From the IMG/VR virus record IMGVR_UViG_3300030117_004916, positions 1 to 33,402 of that record: a stretch of DNA of 33,402 nucleotides; one strand, given 5' to 3'. Source of the stretch: a virus. This document shows positions 23,952 through 30,825 of this stretch, in pieces. A model generated the notes under the pieces. The model had not been told where the DNA came from and ran no database searches. It worked only from the letters and a program-made list of their open reading frames with translations. The position numbers were made by a program, and so were the translations under genes. The stretch's first letter is position 1; the number at the start of each line of letters is the position of its first letter.

Positions 23952-24353
23952 TTACTCCTTCATTTGGTTTTTAGCAGCAGCTACAGCCTCGCTTGGCGTA
24001 GCCCCAAAAGACCATTGCGGCCCTTCAGGTCGCTTCATGTTAGGGTTTGTTATTTCAGACGAAATGTGGCATTTTGATCCACCAACGGCATCTGAAGATT
24101 CTGTAACATTGTATTTTCGCAAAAGTTGTTGTTTGTGACTATACGACTCTACTACGCATCCAAATCCAGCATGATATTTACCATACATGCTTGAATGGTT
24201 GTGATGTAAAGCGTTGCTTTTGTTAAAAACCATTTTTGCGGTGCCATCACATTTTGAACAGGGGATTGCACGTTGAATTTTAGCGTGCGAAACAAAACTA
24301 ACATCTTCTTCCCGATGTCCGCAGTCTTGACACTCAAAGTCGTGAAATACCAT
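23952..24353 (-). CDS. FmdB-like zinc-ribbon protein
   Basis: This 133-residue protein begins with FHDFECQDCGHREE, and a second CxxC occurs at Cys32/Cys35 (PCSKCDGTAKMVF). The pair is the FmdB-type zinc ribbon. The remaining 95 residues are basic and polar and end in a helix. It shares a base with the portal stop (TAATG), so it is translated with the head genes. Such ribbons appear in some phage structural operons, but their role is not known. Confidence 0.75.
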   Translation of the reverse strand: MVFHDFECQDCGHREEDVSFVSHAKIQRAIPCSKCDGTAKMVFNKSNALHHNHSSMYGKYHAGFGCVVESYSHKQQLLRKYNVTESSDAVGGSKCHISSEITNPNMKRPEGPQWSFGATPSEAVAAAKNQMKE

Positions 24354-26395
24354 TAGTTTTGTCCCGGCGCTCGTTGTAATTGTTGTGACATTTCTTGTGC
24401 ATTACCTCGCACCAAAGAAATAATATCGCCTTCTTGACCGCCGCGCTCACGCACCTCCTCTGGTGAGGTCGCACCGCCGCCACCTTGCGCCTGCCCCTGC
24501 GCCTTTTGTTGCAATATTTGCATGTGCTGCTGGACATGCTGCTGCGCTACGGCCATAACCTGCTGCTGTTGCGGCGGCAATAGCTGCTGGAACTCTGGCA
24601 GCGTTTGTATGTTCTGATGAATTTGCAGATGCACCTGATGGTCTTCTTCGGGCGTAACATTGGGGTTGCTGCCTTGCATCAGGTAAGCCACGTTCTCTAT
24701 GCTGGCAAGTTTGGCAGCATCGGCCTTGTTAGCCTGCCCCAAATACTTGTCGGGGTCACTGACCTTGAAGGCTTTAAGTAGCCCTTTTATGGCCTCCATG
24801 CGGTTAATCTCAGGAAGCTGGATCGTGTAGTTAAACAGGGCCAGCGCGTCTTCTCGTTCTAATTGCTCTGTTATAGGCGAAGTGCTACCCGCAACAACAT
24901 CTACCTTAAATCTTACGCGCAACATATCCGCAGTAACCGCTTCGTAAACTGGGTCCATCTCATTTTGTGCTACATTTACCAAAAATTCTTCAGGCGTATA
25001 GCGTTGGTCTGCCATCATACGCAATGTGTTGTGAACAGTAGTTTTATAACAATCGGCAACTCGCATCATCATCCACTCGCGGTTTAGTTGCCCAAAGCTG
25101 GCTTCCAACGACGCCTGTGTTGCCGTCAACTTACGCCCGCCACCCATTGCCATTTGACTAACATTTAAGGACTGCTCTTCATAAGAGCGTGCATCCGACT
25201 CTAAACCCAATTGATCTGGTGGTGGATTGCCAAAATCAAGTGACCTAAATGAAGATTGCGGATCTTCAACCCAAATAATGTCACCGTCACGACCTTGCTC
25301 AAGTGTTTCGCCTATATCAGCATTGGCGTCACGCTCTCGTCTTGCGCCCAACACTGTGCGGGAAAAACGCTTAAGCAAGTCTGCTCGCCTCGACACAGAT
25401 TCTACAATTAATTTTTGCGTGTCTTCGGCGTAAGCCATTGGAGGTTGTCCGTAAAAAGAGTCAGACGTTTGATCAAACTGCAAGGCATAGTAAGGAAACC
25501 CGCCTGCTGTCAGGTAACCGCCCTCTGGCTCAAATTCACCCGTCATCATTTCAGCGCCCGTAAATGGATCAGGCATAGTTATGGGACGCATGGCTAACAT
25601 TGGGTGGTCTATTTCTTCTATTGGCTCGCGCACGGATTCTGCAAAAGTAATGCGCTTGCGGTGCATACGATCATGTATTTCGTATAACACCGCCATCTTG
25701 CCCTGCTCTTTGGCCTCTGTCACCGCCGACGCTTCTTCGTTTGTTTCTGCGCCTTCAACGTCATACAAAATAGTGTCGGCTTTGCTTTCGTCGTTAATAG
25801 GCTGTATTTGACGACGATTGTTAAACCGCTCGTCATTTTGCACGTATTCTAACGGCACAATCATTTTTTCTATGATATAGCGAGCGTGCGAAAGTTTGTG
25901 AGGCGGCGTTAAGGGGTCTATAAATATATTAAACGGGTTTACTCTGTGAACATAAGGAAAGTCATTGTTCATAGAGTCATTAATCGTATAAGGCGCTACG
26001 ATGTCGTCGTCGCCGGGCGGGTTGTATCCATATTTAAGCCAGCCCACATCACAAAACAGTGCGTCAAAAATAACCTGCTGCACCTCGGTCTTGGTGTCCA
26101 TTTGCTCCAAGGCAGCGTTAGCTACACGCTCCAAAATGTCGGCGGCAAACTCTTTGCCCGGCTCTTCTACATGAAAAAAAACATGCGGATAGTTGTAGCT
26201 AATAGACGCAATAATTTGCCGTGACAAAGGATAAAATCGCGACACTCGCACTGTTTTGTCAGAAGGCAAACCCTCAACATCAAAGTCTAATTCATATGTT
26301 TTAAGAAGTCGTCGCCATATTTTGTGCCTCGACCTCATCCATAACTTTGTGTTTTCTATGGCTTTATGCCAAAAATCAACTTCAGATTTTTTCAT
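24353..26395 (-). CDS. Portal protein
   Basis: This 680-residue protein is in portal position (after terminase, before scaffold). It has WMRSRHKIWRRLLKTYELDF at the N-terminus, the wing region with IFDALFCDVGWLKYGYNPPG, VHRVNPFNIFIDPLTP and the downstream SFYGQPPMAYAEDTQK. The last 80 residues are Gln-rich, as in podovirus portals with a C-terminal barrel. It forms the dodecameric DNA channel. Only a weak ribosome site is visible. A stem-loop with T-tract precedes it (26475-26512). Confidence 0.85.
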   Translation of the reverse strand: MKKSEVDFWHKAIENTKLWMRSRHKIWRRLLKTYELDFDVEGLPSDKTVRVSRFYPLSRQIIASISYNYPHVFFHVEEPGKEFAADILERVANAALEQMDTKTEVQQVIFDALFCDVGWLKYGYNPPGDDDIVAPYTINDSMNNDFPYVHRVNPFNIFIDPLTPPHKLSHARYIIEKMIVPLEYVQNDERFNNRRQIQPINDESKADTILYDVEGAETNEEASAVTEAKEQGKMAVLYEIHDRMHRKRITFAESVREPIEEIDHPMLAMRPITMPDPFTGAEMMTGEFEPEGGYLTAGGFPYYALQFDQTSDSFYGQPPMAYAEDTQKLIVESVSRRADLLKRFSRTVLGARRERDANADIGETLEQGRDGDIIWVEDPQSSFRSLDFGNPPPDQLGLESDARSYEEQSLNVSQMAMGGGRKLTATQASLEASFGQLNREWMMMRVADCYKTTVHNTLRMMADQRYTPEEFLVNVAQNEMDPVYEAVTADMLRVRFKVDVVAGSTSPITEQLEREDALALFNYTIQLPEINRMEAIKGLLKAFKVSDPDKYLGQANKADAAKLASIENVAYLMQGSNPNVTPEEDHQVHLQIHQNIQTLPEFQQLLPPQQQQVMAVAQQHVQQHMQILQQKAQGQAQGGGGATSPEEVRERGGQEGDIISLVRGNAQEMSQQLQRAPGQN

Positions 26396-26474
26396 TTGTT
26401 ATTGCGTATTCGCATACACTTTTTAGGTCTAATGCGTGAATCCTAACATACGCTCCCGGCTCAGAAAAAGTAGC

Positions 26475-26512
26475 TAGTGCGCGATTCGCCCTTTTTAACG
26501 AATCGCGCACTA
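26475..26512 (-). terminator. Terminator-like hairpin upstream of portal
   Basis: Arms of 14 bp (475-488 and 499-512 within the 26-kb block) are perfectly complementary around a 10-nt loop. On the - strand the stem is followed by GCTACTTTTTC, a slightly displaced T-run. It lies between the small basic protein genes and the portal, so it may be a partial terminator or an mRNA processing/stability site. Confidence 0.7.
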
Positions 26513-26514
26513 AT

Positions 26515-26679
26515 TTATCGGGAGAGCGGCGTCGGCGTTCCGTTAAAACCCTTGGACCCACCATTGCCATTGCCCTTTTTGTTGGCAACTGACTTGCCCG
26601 TACGCTTTGCTTCTTTTTTTGCAGCCGCCATGCCTTTTGGCGTATAAGAATACTCTTTACCACCCACGTTAGGTGCCAT
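26515..26679 (-). CDS. Small basic virion-region protein (VGGKEYSYTPKG type)
   Basis: A 54-residue protein begins at an ATG with AAGGAAA upstream. It starts MAPNVGGKEYSYTPKGMAAA and continues with Lys-rich AKKEAKRTGKS and a Gly/Asn tail. From memory, similar tiny proteins with 'vGGK.y.YT..G.aAA.k.ak' occur next to terminase or portal genes in marine phages. A DNA- or capsid-binding role is likely but unproven. A longer frame on the same strand (26382-26663) has no ribosome site and overlaps the portal. Confidence 0.75.
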   Translation of the reverse strand: MAPNVGGKEYSYTPKGMAAAKKEAKRTGKSVANKKGNGNGGSKGFNGTPTPLSR

Positions 26680-26682
26680 TTG

Positions 26683-26838
26683 TTATTTCCTTTTTTTTGC
26701 GGTTTTTGCCGATTGCTTGAATGCTTTTGCAGTAGGTGCGCCCTTAGTGCCGGGCTTTCTCATTTTTTCACCTGACCCACCTGCTATGCGTTTGCGTTTT
26801 GCGTGTATGTTTGCGTACAGCCCGCGCTTTTTAGCCAT
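26683..26838 (-). CDS. Small basic virion-region protein (YANIHAKRKRI type)
   Basis: A 51-residue, strongly basic protein begins at an ATG with AAAAAGGAG upstream. It contains GLYANIHAKRKRIAGGSGEK and MRKPGTKGAPTAKAF. I recall the same pattern in cyanophages and other marine phages, where it stands near the packaging genes. It could condense DNA or bind the capsid or scaffold interior. Confidence 0.8.
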   Translation of the reverse strand: MAKKRGLYANIHAKRKRIAGGSGEKMRKPGTKGAPTAKAFKQSAKTAKKRK

Positions 26839-26850
26839 AAAATCTCCTTT

Positions 26851-27126
26851 TTACCATTTTACTTTGTGGCTCCAGTATCGCGCACTAAGTTTTGAAGGAT
26901 TGGGGTCTTGTGCTGAGTGTCGTGCATAATATGATTTTCTTCGCGCTTTGTCTTTGGCAGACGTTGGATTTTTTCCTGCTCCACGAACGCCCTGCTGCCC
27001 AAATCGTATAAGTTTTACCTTGTCTCCCAACTTTGCTAAAACCGCATGGCTTTTTTTAGGATGATTGGCAGTCCTTTTAGGTTTGTTATAACCAGAAAAT
27101 GTTTCGCCTCGGTATGTTATGCTCAT
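26851..27126 (-). CDS. Conserved basic phage protein (GETFSGYNKPKRT type)
   Basis: This 91-residue basic protein reads ITYRGETFSGYNKPKRTANH, then KSHAVLAKLGDKVKLIRFGQ, then QGVRGAGKNPTSAKDKARRK and ends YWSHKVKW. I know this family from cyanophages and other aquatic viruses, without a settled function. It overlaps the terminase stop by ATGA, so it is translationally coupled to packaging. DNA binding is likely from its charge. Confidence 0.8.
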   Translation of the reverse strand: MSITYRGETFSGYNKPKRTANHPKKSHAVLAKLGDKVKLIRFGQQGVRGAGKNPTSAKDKARRKSYYARHSAQDPNPSKLSARYWSHKVKW

Positions 27127-28496
27127 ACGGTATTATATCGACCTTTTTTGCGTGGCCCCTTTGACAATGAGTCTATAGCCTGTTGCGCCGTGCCTTCGTA
27201 GGGCATCTCAGGCGCTACTTGGTATGGCTTGTAACAGTGCATCATAGCGTAGCGCCACTCATCGGCGGCGTGGTCTTCGGCAAAAGTATCAAGGTCTTCA
27301 GGGTTACGCGCTGCGCGTGGCAACGTAGGGACGGTGCGGCAAAGCGCATCATTCCAACCCGCAAAACAATAAAACCGCTCATTTATAAGCGCGTCATTGC
27401 AGACTCGCCAACCATTAATACGATCATTGTTAGCTTTTGTCAACCATAAGCCATGTTCAGCAAAAACATCGGCGGGAGAACGATTCATAGCTTCCGACAA
27501 GCGTCGTTTAACAAAAATGCTGGGGTCGGCATAGATAGCTTGCGGATGCCTGCCTGCCGTAAAGGGACACCCTTCGATAATTTTTGTTATGCCTTCGGCG
27601 TGCTGCGAGGCCGACGCATTGCCTTGATAGTATTCCGTTATGCGATATACGTTGTCGTCATGGTCTACGGTGTATAAACCAAAAGAGCTTGGACTAGATT
27701 CGCCGTAATCCATAGCGCCAAAGAGGGGCCAGTGGTCGGGTATGTTAAACGATGGCACAACCACTTTACTAGCATGCCAGTTGTTAAAAAACGCACCTAC
27801 CATAGCATCCCAATCGCCCGCCAACCACGCCTGCACTAACTGTTCATCGCCTACCGCCTTGAGTCGATGGATGTAATTGGGGTCATTTTGTAACAAGATG
27901 CGGTTGTCTGTAACAAGACTGCGAATATACATTCGCGTCATCTTGTCTTCGCCTGTTGTCAGATGTCCTTCATCAACGGCGTCAACAAAATATCGTTTTA
28001 CTTCGTTGTGGCCGGGGCCACCGGGGTTGCCTGTAACACGTATGCGTTTGACGGGAACATTGTGTGCAGACCGCAAACAAGCCTTAAGTCTATGGTAAGC
28101 CTTTAGGTTAGGCCAAGAACCTATTTCGTCCCACCCCACCCAAGTGTACTGGTGGCCTTGGTAGTGATCGGCGTCCAGTTCCGTTTCTATGTGGCGTAGT
28201 TTAAGGGTCGCGCCACCGGGAAAGTGCCACGTATGAGAGCCAACCTTGTATTCCGCGTCGGGGAACATATCAAAATATATAGCGCGGCTGCGGTCTACGA
28301 TCTCATCCAGTTCGGGGTAGGTGCGGCGAAACAACACTCCCCGCCAATGCTCCCCGTATTGTTGCACATCCGCTGCAAAATCCCCTAACAAAAAATCCGT
28401 TTTTCCTCCACCGCGAGCGCCACCAAAAAAAATTTCGTCAACAAAGGAGGCGCGGATGGCTTTTTCTTGGGGTCCGGGCTGCGGTTGCCAAGGCAT
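27123..28496 (-). CDS. terL: Terminase large subunit
   Basis: This 457-residue protein has the ATPase Walker A GGARGGGKT (25-33), adenine-region RRTYPEL (57-63), Walker B YTWVGWDEIG (117-126) and coupling motif VTGNPGG (154-160). The nuclease half includes GAMDYGESSPSSFGLYTVDH with the first metal Asp at 263 and a later acidic cluster (FAEDHAADEWRY). It drives DNA packaging and cuts the concatemer. It starts directly at the TerS stop. The 'GGARGGGKT' form groups it with terminase_6 or phage-like terminases of marine podoviruses; type of cutting (cos or headful) cannot be told. Confidence 0.9.
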   Translation of the reverse strand: MPWQPQPGPQEKAIRASFVDEIFFGGARGGGKTDFLLGDFAADVQQYGEHWRGVLFRRTYPELDEIVDRSRAIYFDMFPDAEYKVGSHTWHFPGGATLKLRHIETELDADHYQGHQYTWVGWDEIGSWPNLKAYHRLKACLRSAHNVPVKRIRVTGNPGGPGHNEVKRYFVDAVDEGHLTTGEDKMTRMYIRSLVTDNRILLQNDPNYIHRLKAVGDEQLVQAWLAGDWDAMVGAFFNNWHASKVVVPSFNIPDHWPLFGAMDYGESSPSSFGLYTVDHDDNVYRITEYYQGNASASQHAEGITKIIEGCPFTAGRHPQAIYADPSIFVKRRLSEAMNRSPADVFAEHGLWLTKANNDRINGWRVCNDALINERFYCFAGWNDALCRTVPTLPRAARNPEDLDTFAEDHAADEWRYAMMHCYKPYQVAPEMPYEGTAQQAIDSLSKGPRKKGRYNTV

Positions 28497-28966
28497 TAGG
28501 CGTCACTTACGTCGTAGTCGGCTTCCGGCAACTGCTCCACTACTGCTTGCATCTGCTCGTTTTGCTTGAGCCACTCCTCATACGAGTCGGCGCGGGGCGG
28601 GACGTTAGGCCCCTTCATTTCCACAGTATGCTCGACCTGTATCTTGTCGTCGCCTACTTCCTGCCGTATCTGTTCCAAGACCTTCAAGCGCAGGCTTACC
28701 CTTGGCACGGGGATATGCTCAAACATCTCCGACAAGACCTTGACCCGCTCCTTGCGGTCTGCCAGCCGTATTTCCGAAAAGTCCTGCTGGTAGATACGCA
28801 ACTGCTTCTGATACTCCCGCTGGAAGTCCTCATCATTTTTCCATTGCTGTATTGCCGTGCGGGACACCCCCACCTGCTCTGCAATCTGTGCCGTTTGCCG
28901 TTGACGAGAGTAGCGATCCAAAATCATCATGTGGATTGCCTCTTTATGCCGATCCTTAATTTGCAT
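28496..28966 (-). CDS. terS: Terminase small subunit
   Basis: The 156-residue protein has an N-terminal HTH: RQTAQIAEQVGVSRTAIQQW, then KNDEDFQREYQKQL. A central coiled region (EIRLADRKERVKVLSEMFEH) and an acidic C-terminus follow. This is the usual order in small terminases, which recognise the packaging site and load TerL. I chose the ATG at 28966 because GGAG lies 6 nt upstream and it overlaps the endolysin stop (TGATG). Longer frames overlap the endolysin. Confidence 0.85.
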   Translation of the reverse strand: MQIKDRHKEAIHMMILDRYSRQRQTAQIAEQVGVSRTAIQQWKNDEDFQREYQKQLRIYQQDFSEIRLADRKERVKVLSEMFEHIPVPRVSLRLKVLEQIRQEVGDDKIQVEHTVEMKGPNVPPRADSYEEWLKQNEQMQAVVEQLPEADYDVSDA

Positions 28967-29373
28967 CAATAGCTCCATACCGCAGGTCGCGGTCCATGAT
29001 ATTCTGTTTTTGTTAGGTCGTCTAAATGCAAAAAACGTCCCCCCTCGCCCGCCTGACTCACTCCAATGCCCGTAAATTTCAATAACAAAGCCTCGCGCAG
29101 CAACACAAACGCCGTTTCGCCGCGACACAATATGTCAACCGCACGCCCCATTGTATGAGCGCCGGGGTTGTCTTTGCCTGCTTCAACTGGATGAGCAAGA
29201 GAGCGATACGCCGACGTAACAACAATTGGCCCGACAGCATCCCGCAAATCCTGTAACCGATCCAAAAACACCTCGTCCATAACGCAGGCCCCAGTATGAG
29301 AGCAACGCAATTCGCCAAACGTAAAATTCGGCCACCGATCCCGGTCAAACGACTGTTCCGTAAAACTGGTCAT
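28966..29373 (-). CDS. Endolysin, M15 zinc D-Ala-D-Ala carboxypeptidase-like
   Basis: This 135-residue protein reads FTFGELRCSHTGAC, VVTSAYRSLAHP, GAHTMGRAVDI and RFLHLDD. These are the peptidase M15 motifs: zinc ligands His73, Asp80 and His116, with the Ser-Ala-Tyr-Arg strand at 54-57. The enzyme cleaves peptidoglycan peptides. There is no signal peptide, so it needs a holin. I chose ATG at 29373, overlapping the stop of the small membrane gene (ATGA), over the ATG at 29430, which lies inside that gene. Confidence 0.9.
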   Translation of the reverse strand: MTSFTEQSFDRDRWPNFTFGELRCSHTGACVMDEVFLDRLQDLRDAVGPIVVTSAYRSLAHPVEAGKDNPGAHTMGRAVDILCRGETAFVLLREALLLKFTGIGVSQAGEGGRFLHLDDLTKTEYHGPRPAVWSY

Positions 29374-29471
29374 TTTTTCAACATCCGTTCCAGTAACGCT
29401 ACCAAGGCAAAAACATACACCGCCAACCAAATCAAGCCCACAACACCCAACAGCACCGACTTACATTCCAT
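29370..29471 (-). CDS. 33-residue membrane protein coupled to endolysin (pinholin-like candidate)
   Basis: The product is a short N-terminus (MECK), a hydrophobic helix LLGVVGLIWLAVYVFALVAL, then a basic end (ERMLKK). One transmembrane helix with a charged C-terminus is typical of tiny phage lysis proteins. It is the first gene of the late transcript and its stop overlaps the endolysin start by ATGA. The ribosome site (AGAGATAGAG) is weak. A holin or antiholin is inferred from coupling. Confidence 0.6.
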   Translation of the reverse strand: MECKSVLLGVVGLIWLAVYVFALVALLERMLKK

Positions 29472-29493
29472 ACACTCTATCTCTAACAAAGCA

Positions 29494-29528
29494 GGGGCCT
29501 ACAAAGCCGCCTCGACTCCGCAGGCCCC
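29494..29528 (-). promoter_or_regulatory. Stem-loop in late leader
   Basis: On the - strand GGGGCCT (29528-29522) pairs with AGGCCCC (29500-29494) around a 21-nt loop. It is in the leader between the late promoter and the first late gene and may shield or stabilise the message. Confidence 0.45.
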
Positions 29529-29566
29529 CACGCTTCACCACAACTCGGAAGGATAACAACACTCCA

Positions 29567-29596
29567 AGTATAACACGGCTACCTACGCCCTGTCAA
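29567..29596 (-). promoter_or_regulatory. Late promoter
   Basis: On the - strand a perfect TTGACA (29596-29591) is followed after 18 nt by TATACT (29572-29567). The +1 is near 29560, upstream of the 33-residue membrane gene. It is the only strong promoter seen for the 23-kb late operon. It lacks the AATAGG hairpin of the early promoters. Confidence 0.8.
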
Positions 29597-29741
29597 ACGT
29601 AGCCACAGTGTAGAAATAACAAAAAAAGGGGTTGGGCACCCCATCAGCGTAGAAATAGCAAAATCAGCGTAGCCGACAAGAACACCCAACCCATACCACG
29701 TTTGGCGTGATAGTATCATACAAATAGCAGGCAAGCTACGC
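29583..29741. repeat. GCGTAG-motif cluster over late promoter
   Basis: GCGTAG or close variants occur at 29583-29588 (- strand), 29598-29602, 29607-29612, 29646-29651, 29666-29671 (+ strand) and 29735-29741 (- strand). Two copies share the longer form GTGTAGAAATAAC / GCGTAGAAATAGC. The same word recurs in the inverted repeat at 30128-30145. They may be activator sites for late transcription. Confidence 0.45.
29621..29642 (-). terminator. Intrinsic terminator upstream of late promoter
   Basis: On the - strand GGGGT-GCCCA-ACCCC forms a 5-bp hairpin followed by TTTTTTT. A longer alternative pairs GGGTTGGG (- strand 29692-29685) with CCCAACCC (29636-29629). It would block - strand transcription from the spacer entering the late promoter. 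Confidence 0.65.
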
Positions 29742-30127
29742 AAGGCAAAACAGGGCCCTGTTACTAAAAATTATAGGAGCAGACCCTTGTTACAAAGGCC
29801 CCCCCAAGGCGGGTCGCCAATGCAACAAGGGAACAAGCAGAGTCCAGAGACAAGGCAGGTGGGTCTGAGTATATTCGGGTTCGATTGCAATGGACACACC
29901 CCGGCGGCGCTTCACCTCCACCACAGCAGGGGTAGGCCATCGCCAAGGCCCAGCAAGGACCACAGAGGCCCCTAACAAGGCCGTCAGAGGCCGAACGGGG
30001 CCAAGGGGCACCCAAGACCCCTGTTAGGCCCCCAAGGGCCTTAGAAGCCGTCTCAGGCCCTGTTAGGCCTTGGGCCTTAGTTCCTTGGTCCCGTGTCCCT
30101 TGGACTAAGCTAAGATTGTATCCGGGC

Positions 30128-30145
30128 TAGCGTAGCCCTACGCTA
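30128..30145. repeat. Inverted repeat TAGCGTAG / CTACGCTA
   Basis: Two perfect 8-bp arms are separated by CC. It contains the GCGTAG word that clusters near the late promoter, here in palindromic form. Confidence 0.7.
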
Positions 30146-30165
30146 AGGTCTGGCCCCCGGTCTAC

Positions 30166-30195
30166 GCCTTGGGCCTTGGGCCTTGGGCCTTGGGC
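30166..30195. repeat. Heptamer repeat GCCTTGG x4
   Basis: Four exact tandem GCCTTGG units are followed by GC. Each junction makes GGCC and CCTTGG palindromes. Confidence 0.9.
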
Positions 30196-30254
30196 TTTCC
30201 CCTTGGGGCCTAAGACTAAGTAACAAGGCCCCCCTTGGCCCCCCGTCCCCTTGT

Positions 30255-30277
30255 ACTAGTACTAGACTAGTACTAGT
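30255..30277. repeat. 23-bp perfect palindrome of ACTAG words
   Basis: Arms ACTAGTACTAG and its complement flank a central A. The same 11-mers occur in the replication gene linker (4570-4584). CCTAAGACTA (30209-30218) upstream also matches 4564-4573. Confidence 0.85.
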
Positions 30278-30472
30278 GCGGGGCTTAGGTTGTGGAACGG
30301 TGCGTATCGTTTAGGGTCTATCGGGGTCGGTTTCCGGGGCCTTGGTAGACTTGGTTTCCGGGGGGTCGTTATTGTTACGTTTTGAGAGTCAGTGTAGTGA
30401 GCTTCGAGGTGATCTTGTTACGTCCTGGTCGCAATTGTTATCCGCTGCGAGGCCTTGTTACATGTCAGAGAA

Positions 30473-30508
30473 AAGCCCCCGGCCCTTGGAACTATGGGCC
30501 GGGGGCTT
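30473..30508 (-). terminator. Strong terminator of right early operon
   Basis: Arms of 13 bp, AAGCCCCCGGCCC (30473-30485) and its complement (30496-30508), surround a 10-nt loop. On the - strand the stem runs into CTTTTCTC. It lies 24 nt after the last gene of the leftward early operon. Confidence 0.8.
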
Positions 30509-30531
30509 GTATGGTGCGGGGCGTGCGGGGG

Positions 30532-30654
30532 CTATCGGGGGCGCTTGCGGCGCTCTATCCATCCCATTAAATCGTCAAGACATTCGAGCGCCAGTATCGT
30601 CCCTCCGACGCCCACAATGCCCACCACGTAGACGACGGCCAGTATCTCTAACAT
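30532..30654 (-). CDS. 40-residue membrane protein
   Basis: The product starts MLEILAVVYVVGIVGVGGTI with one transmembrane helix (about 3-24), then CLDDLMGWIERRKRPR, a basic cytoplasmic end. The ATG overlaps the stop of the upstream gene (ATGTTAG), and a G-rich ribosome site lies just upstream. It is the last gene before the terminator. The function is unknown; early small membrane proteins can act on the host envelope. Confidence 0.65.
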   Translation of the reverse strand: MLEILAVVYVVGIVGVGGTILALECLDDLMGWIERRKRPR

Positions 30655-30821
30655 TGGCCCATCCCCCCCGCCCGCTCTATCTTAGCCAAGGCCCGCGCAT
30701 AGGCCTTGCGGGGGTGGACGGGGGCTTGGCGCTTATAGTCGAAATTCGCACTACTTAAACCGCGCCTTTGGGGGTCTTTGTTTACCGGGCTTGTCTTATG
30801 TCCGCGCTTATATGCTTGCAT
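30648..30821 (-). CDS. Small basic early protein
   Basis: This 57-residue protein reads MQAYKRGHKTSPVNKDPQRR and continues with a helix YARALAKIERAGG. It is strongly basic and may bind nucleic acid. GGGAG within the end of the preceding gene is its ribosome site. It shares 7 nt with the membrane protein gene. Confidence 0.6.
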   Translation of the reverse strand: MQAYKRGHKTSPVNKDPQRRGLSSANFDYKRQAPVHPRKAYARALAKIERAGGMGQC

Positions 30822-30825
30822 TGTT

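Larger units (their letters stand above)
29743..30470. other. GC-rich gene-poor spacer packed with GGCC and CCWWGG sites
   Basis: I see no supportable gene here. Reading through it I count about 20 GGCC and about 14 CCAAGG/CCTTGG sites between 29795 and 30340. There are repeated CCCTGTTAGGCC (30019 and 30058) with inverted forms such as CCTAACAAGG (29971), repeated CTAAG/CTTAG words, and three TTGTTAC words near 30375, 30414 and 30455. CCCTTGTT (29784-29791) pairs with AACAAGGG (29824-29831). A GAGACA-17-TATATT promoter-like site (+ strand, 29847-29875) is possible. The region could be an origin, packaging signal or structured RNA. Confidence 0.6.

Noticed and set aside
26382-26663. 93-codon - strand ORF before the portal
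   Set aside because: It is a shifted frame over the well-supported 54-residue protein (26515-26679) and through the 26475-26512 hairpin, with no ribosome site.
29877-29892. GGGTTCGATTGCAA resembling a tRNA T-arm
   Set aside because: The stem next to TTCGATT does not pair and no matching acceptor or anticodon arms are found on either strand.
29764-30015. 83-codon - strand ORF in the GC-rich spacer
   Set aside because: It has no ribosome site, an odd composition (many Cys, Pro, Gly) and lies over palindrome-rich DNA, so an open frame by chance is likely.
30342-30758. 138-codon + strand ORF
   Set aside because: It runs through the perfect terminator hairpin and antisense to two small genes with ribosome sites; the translation has no recognisable pattern.
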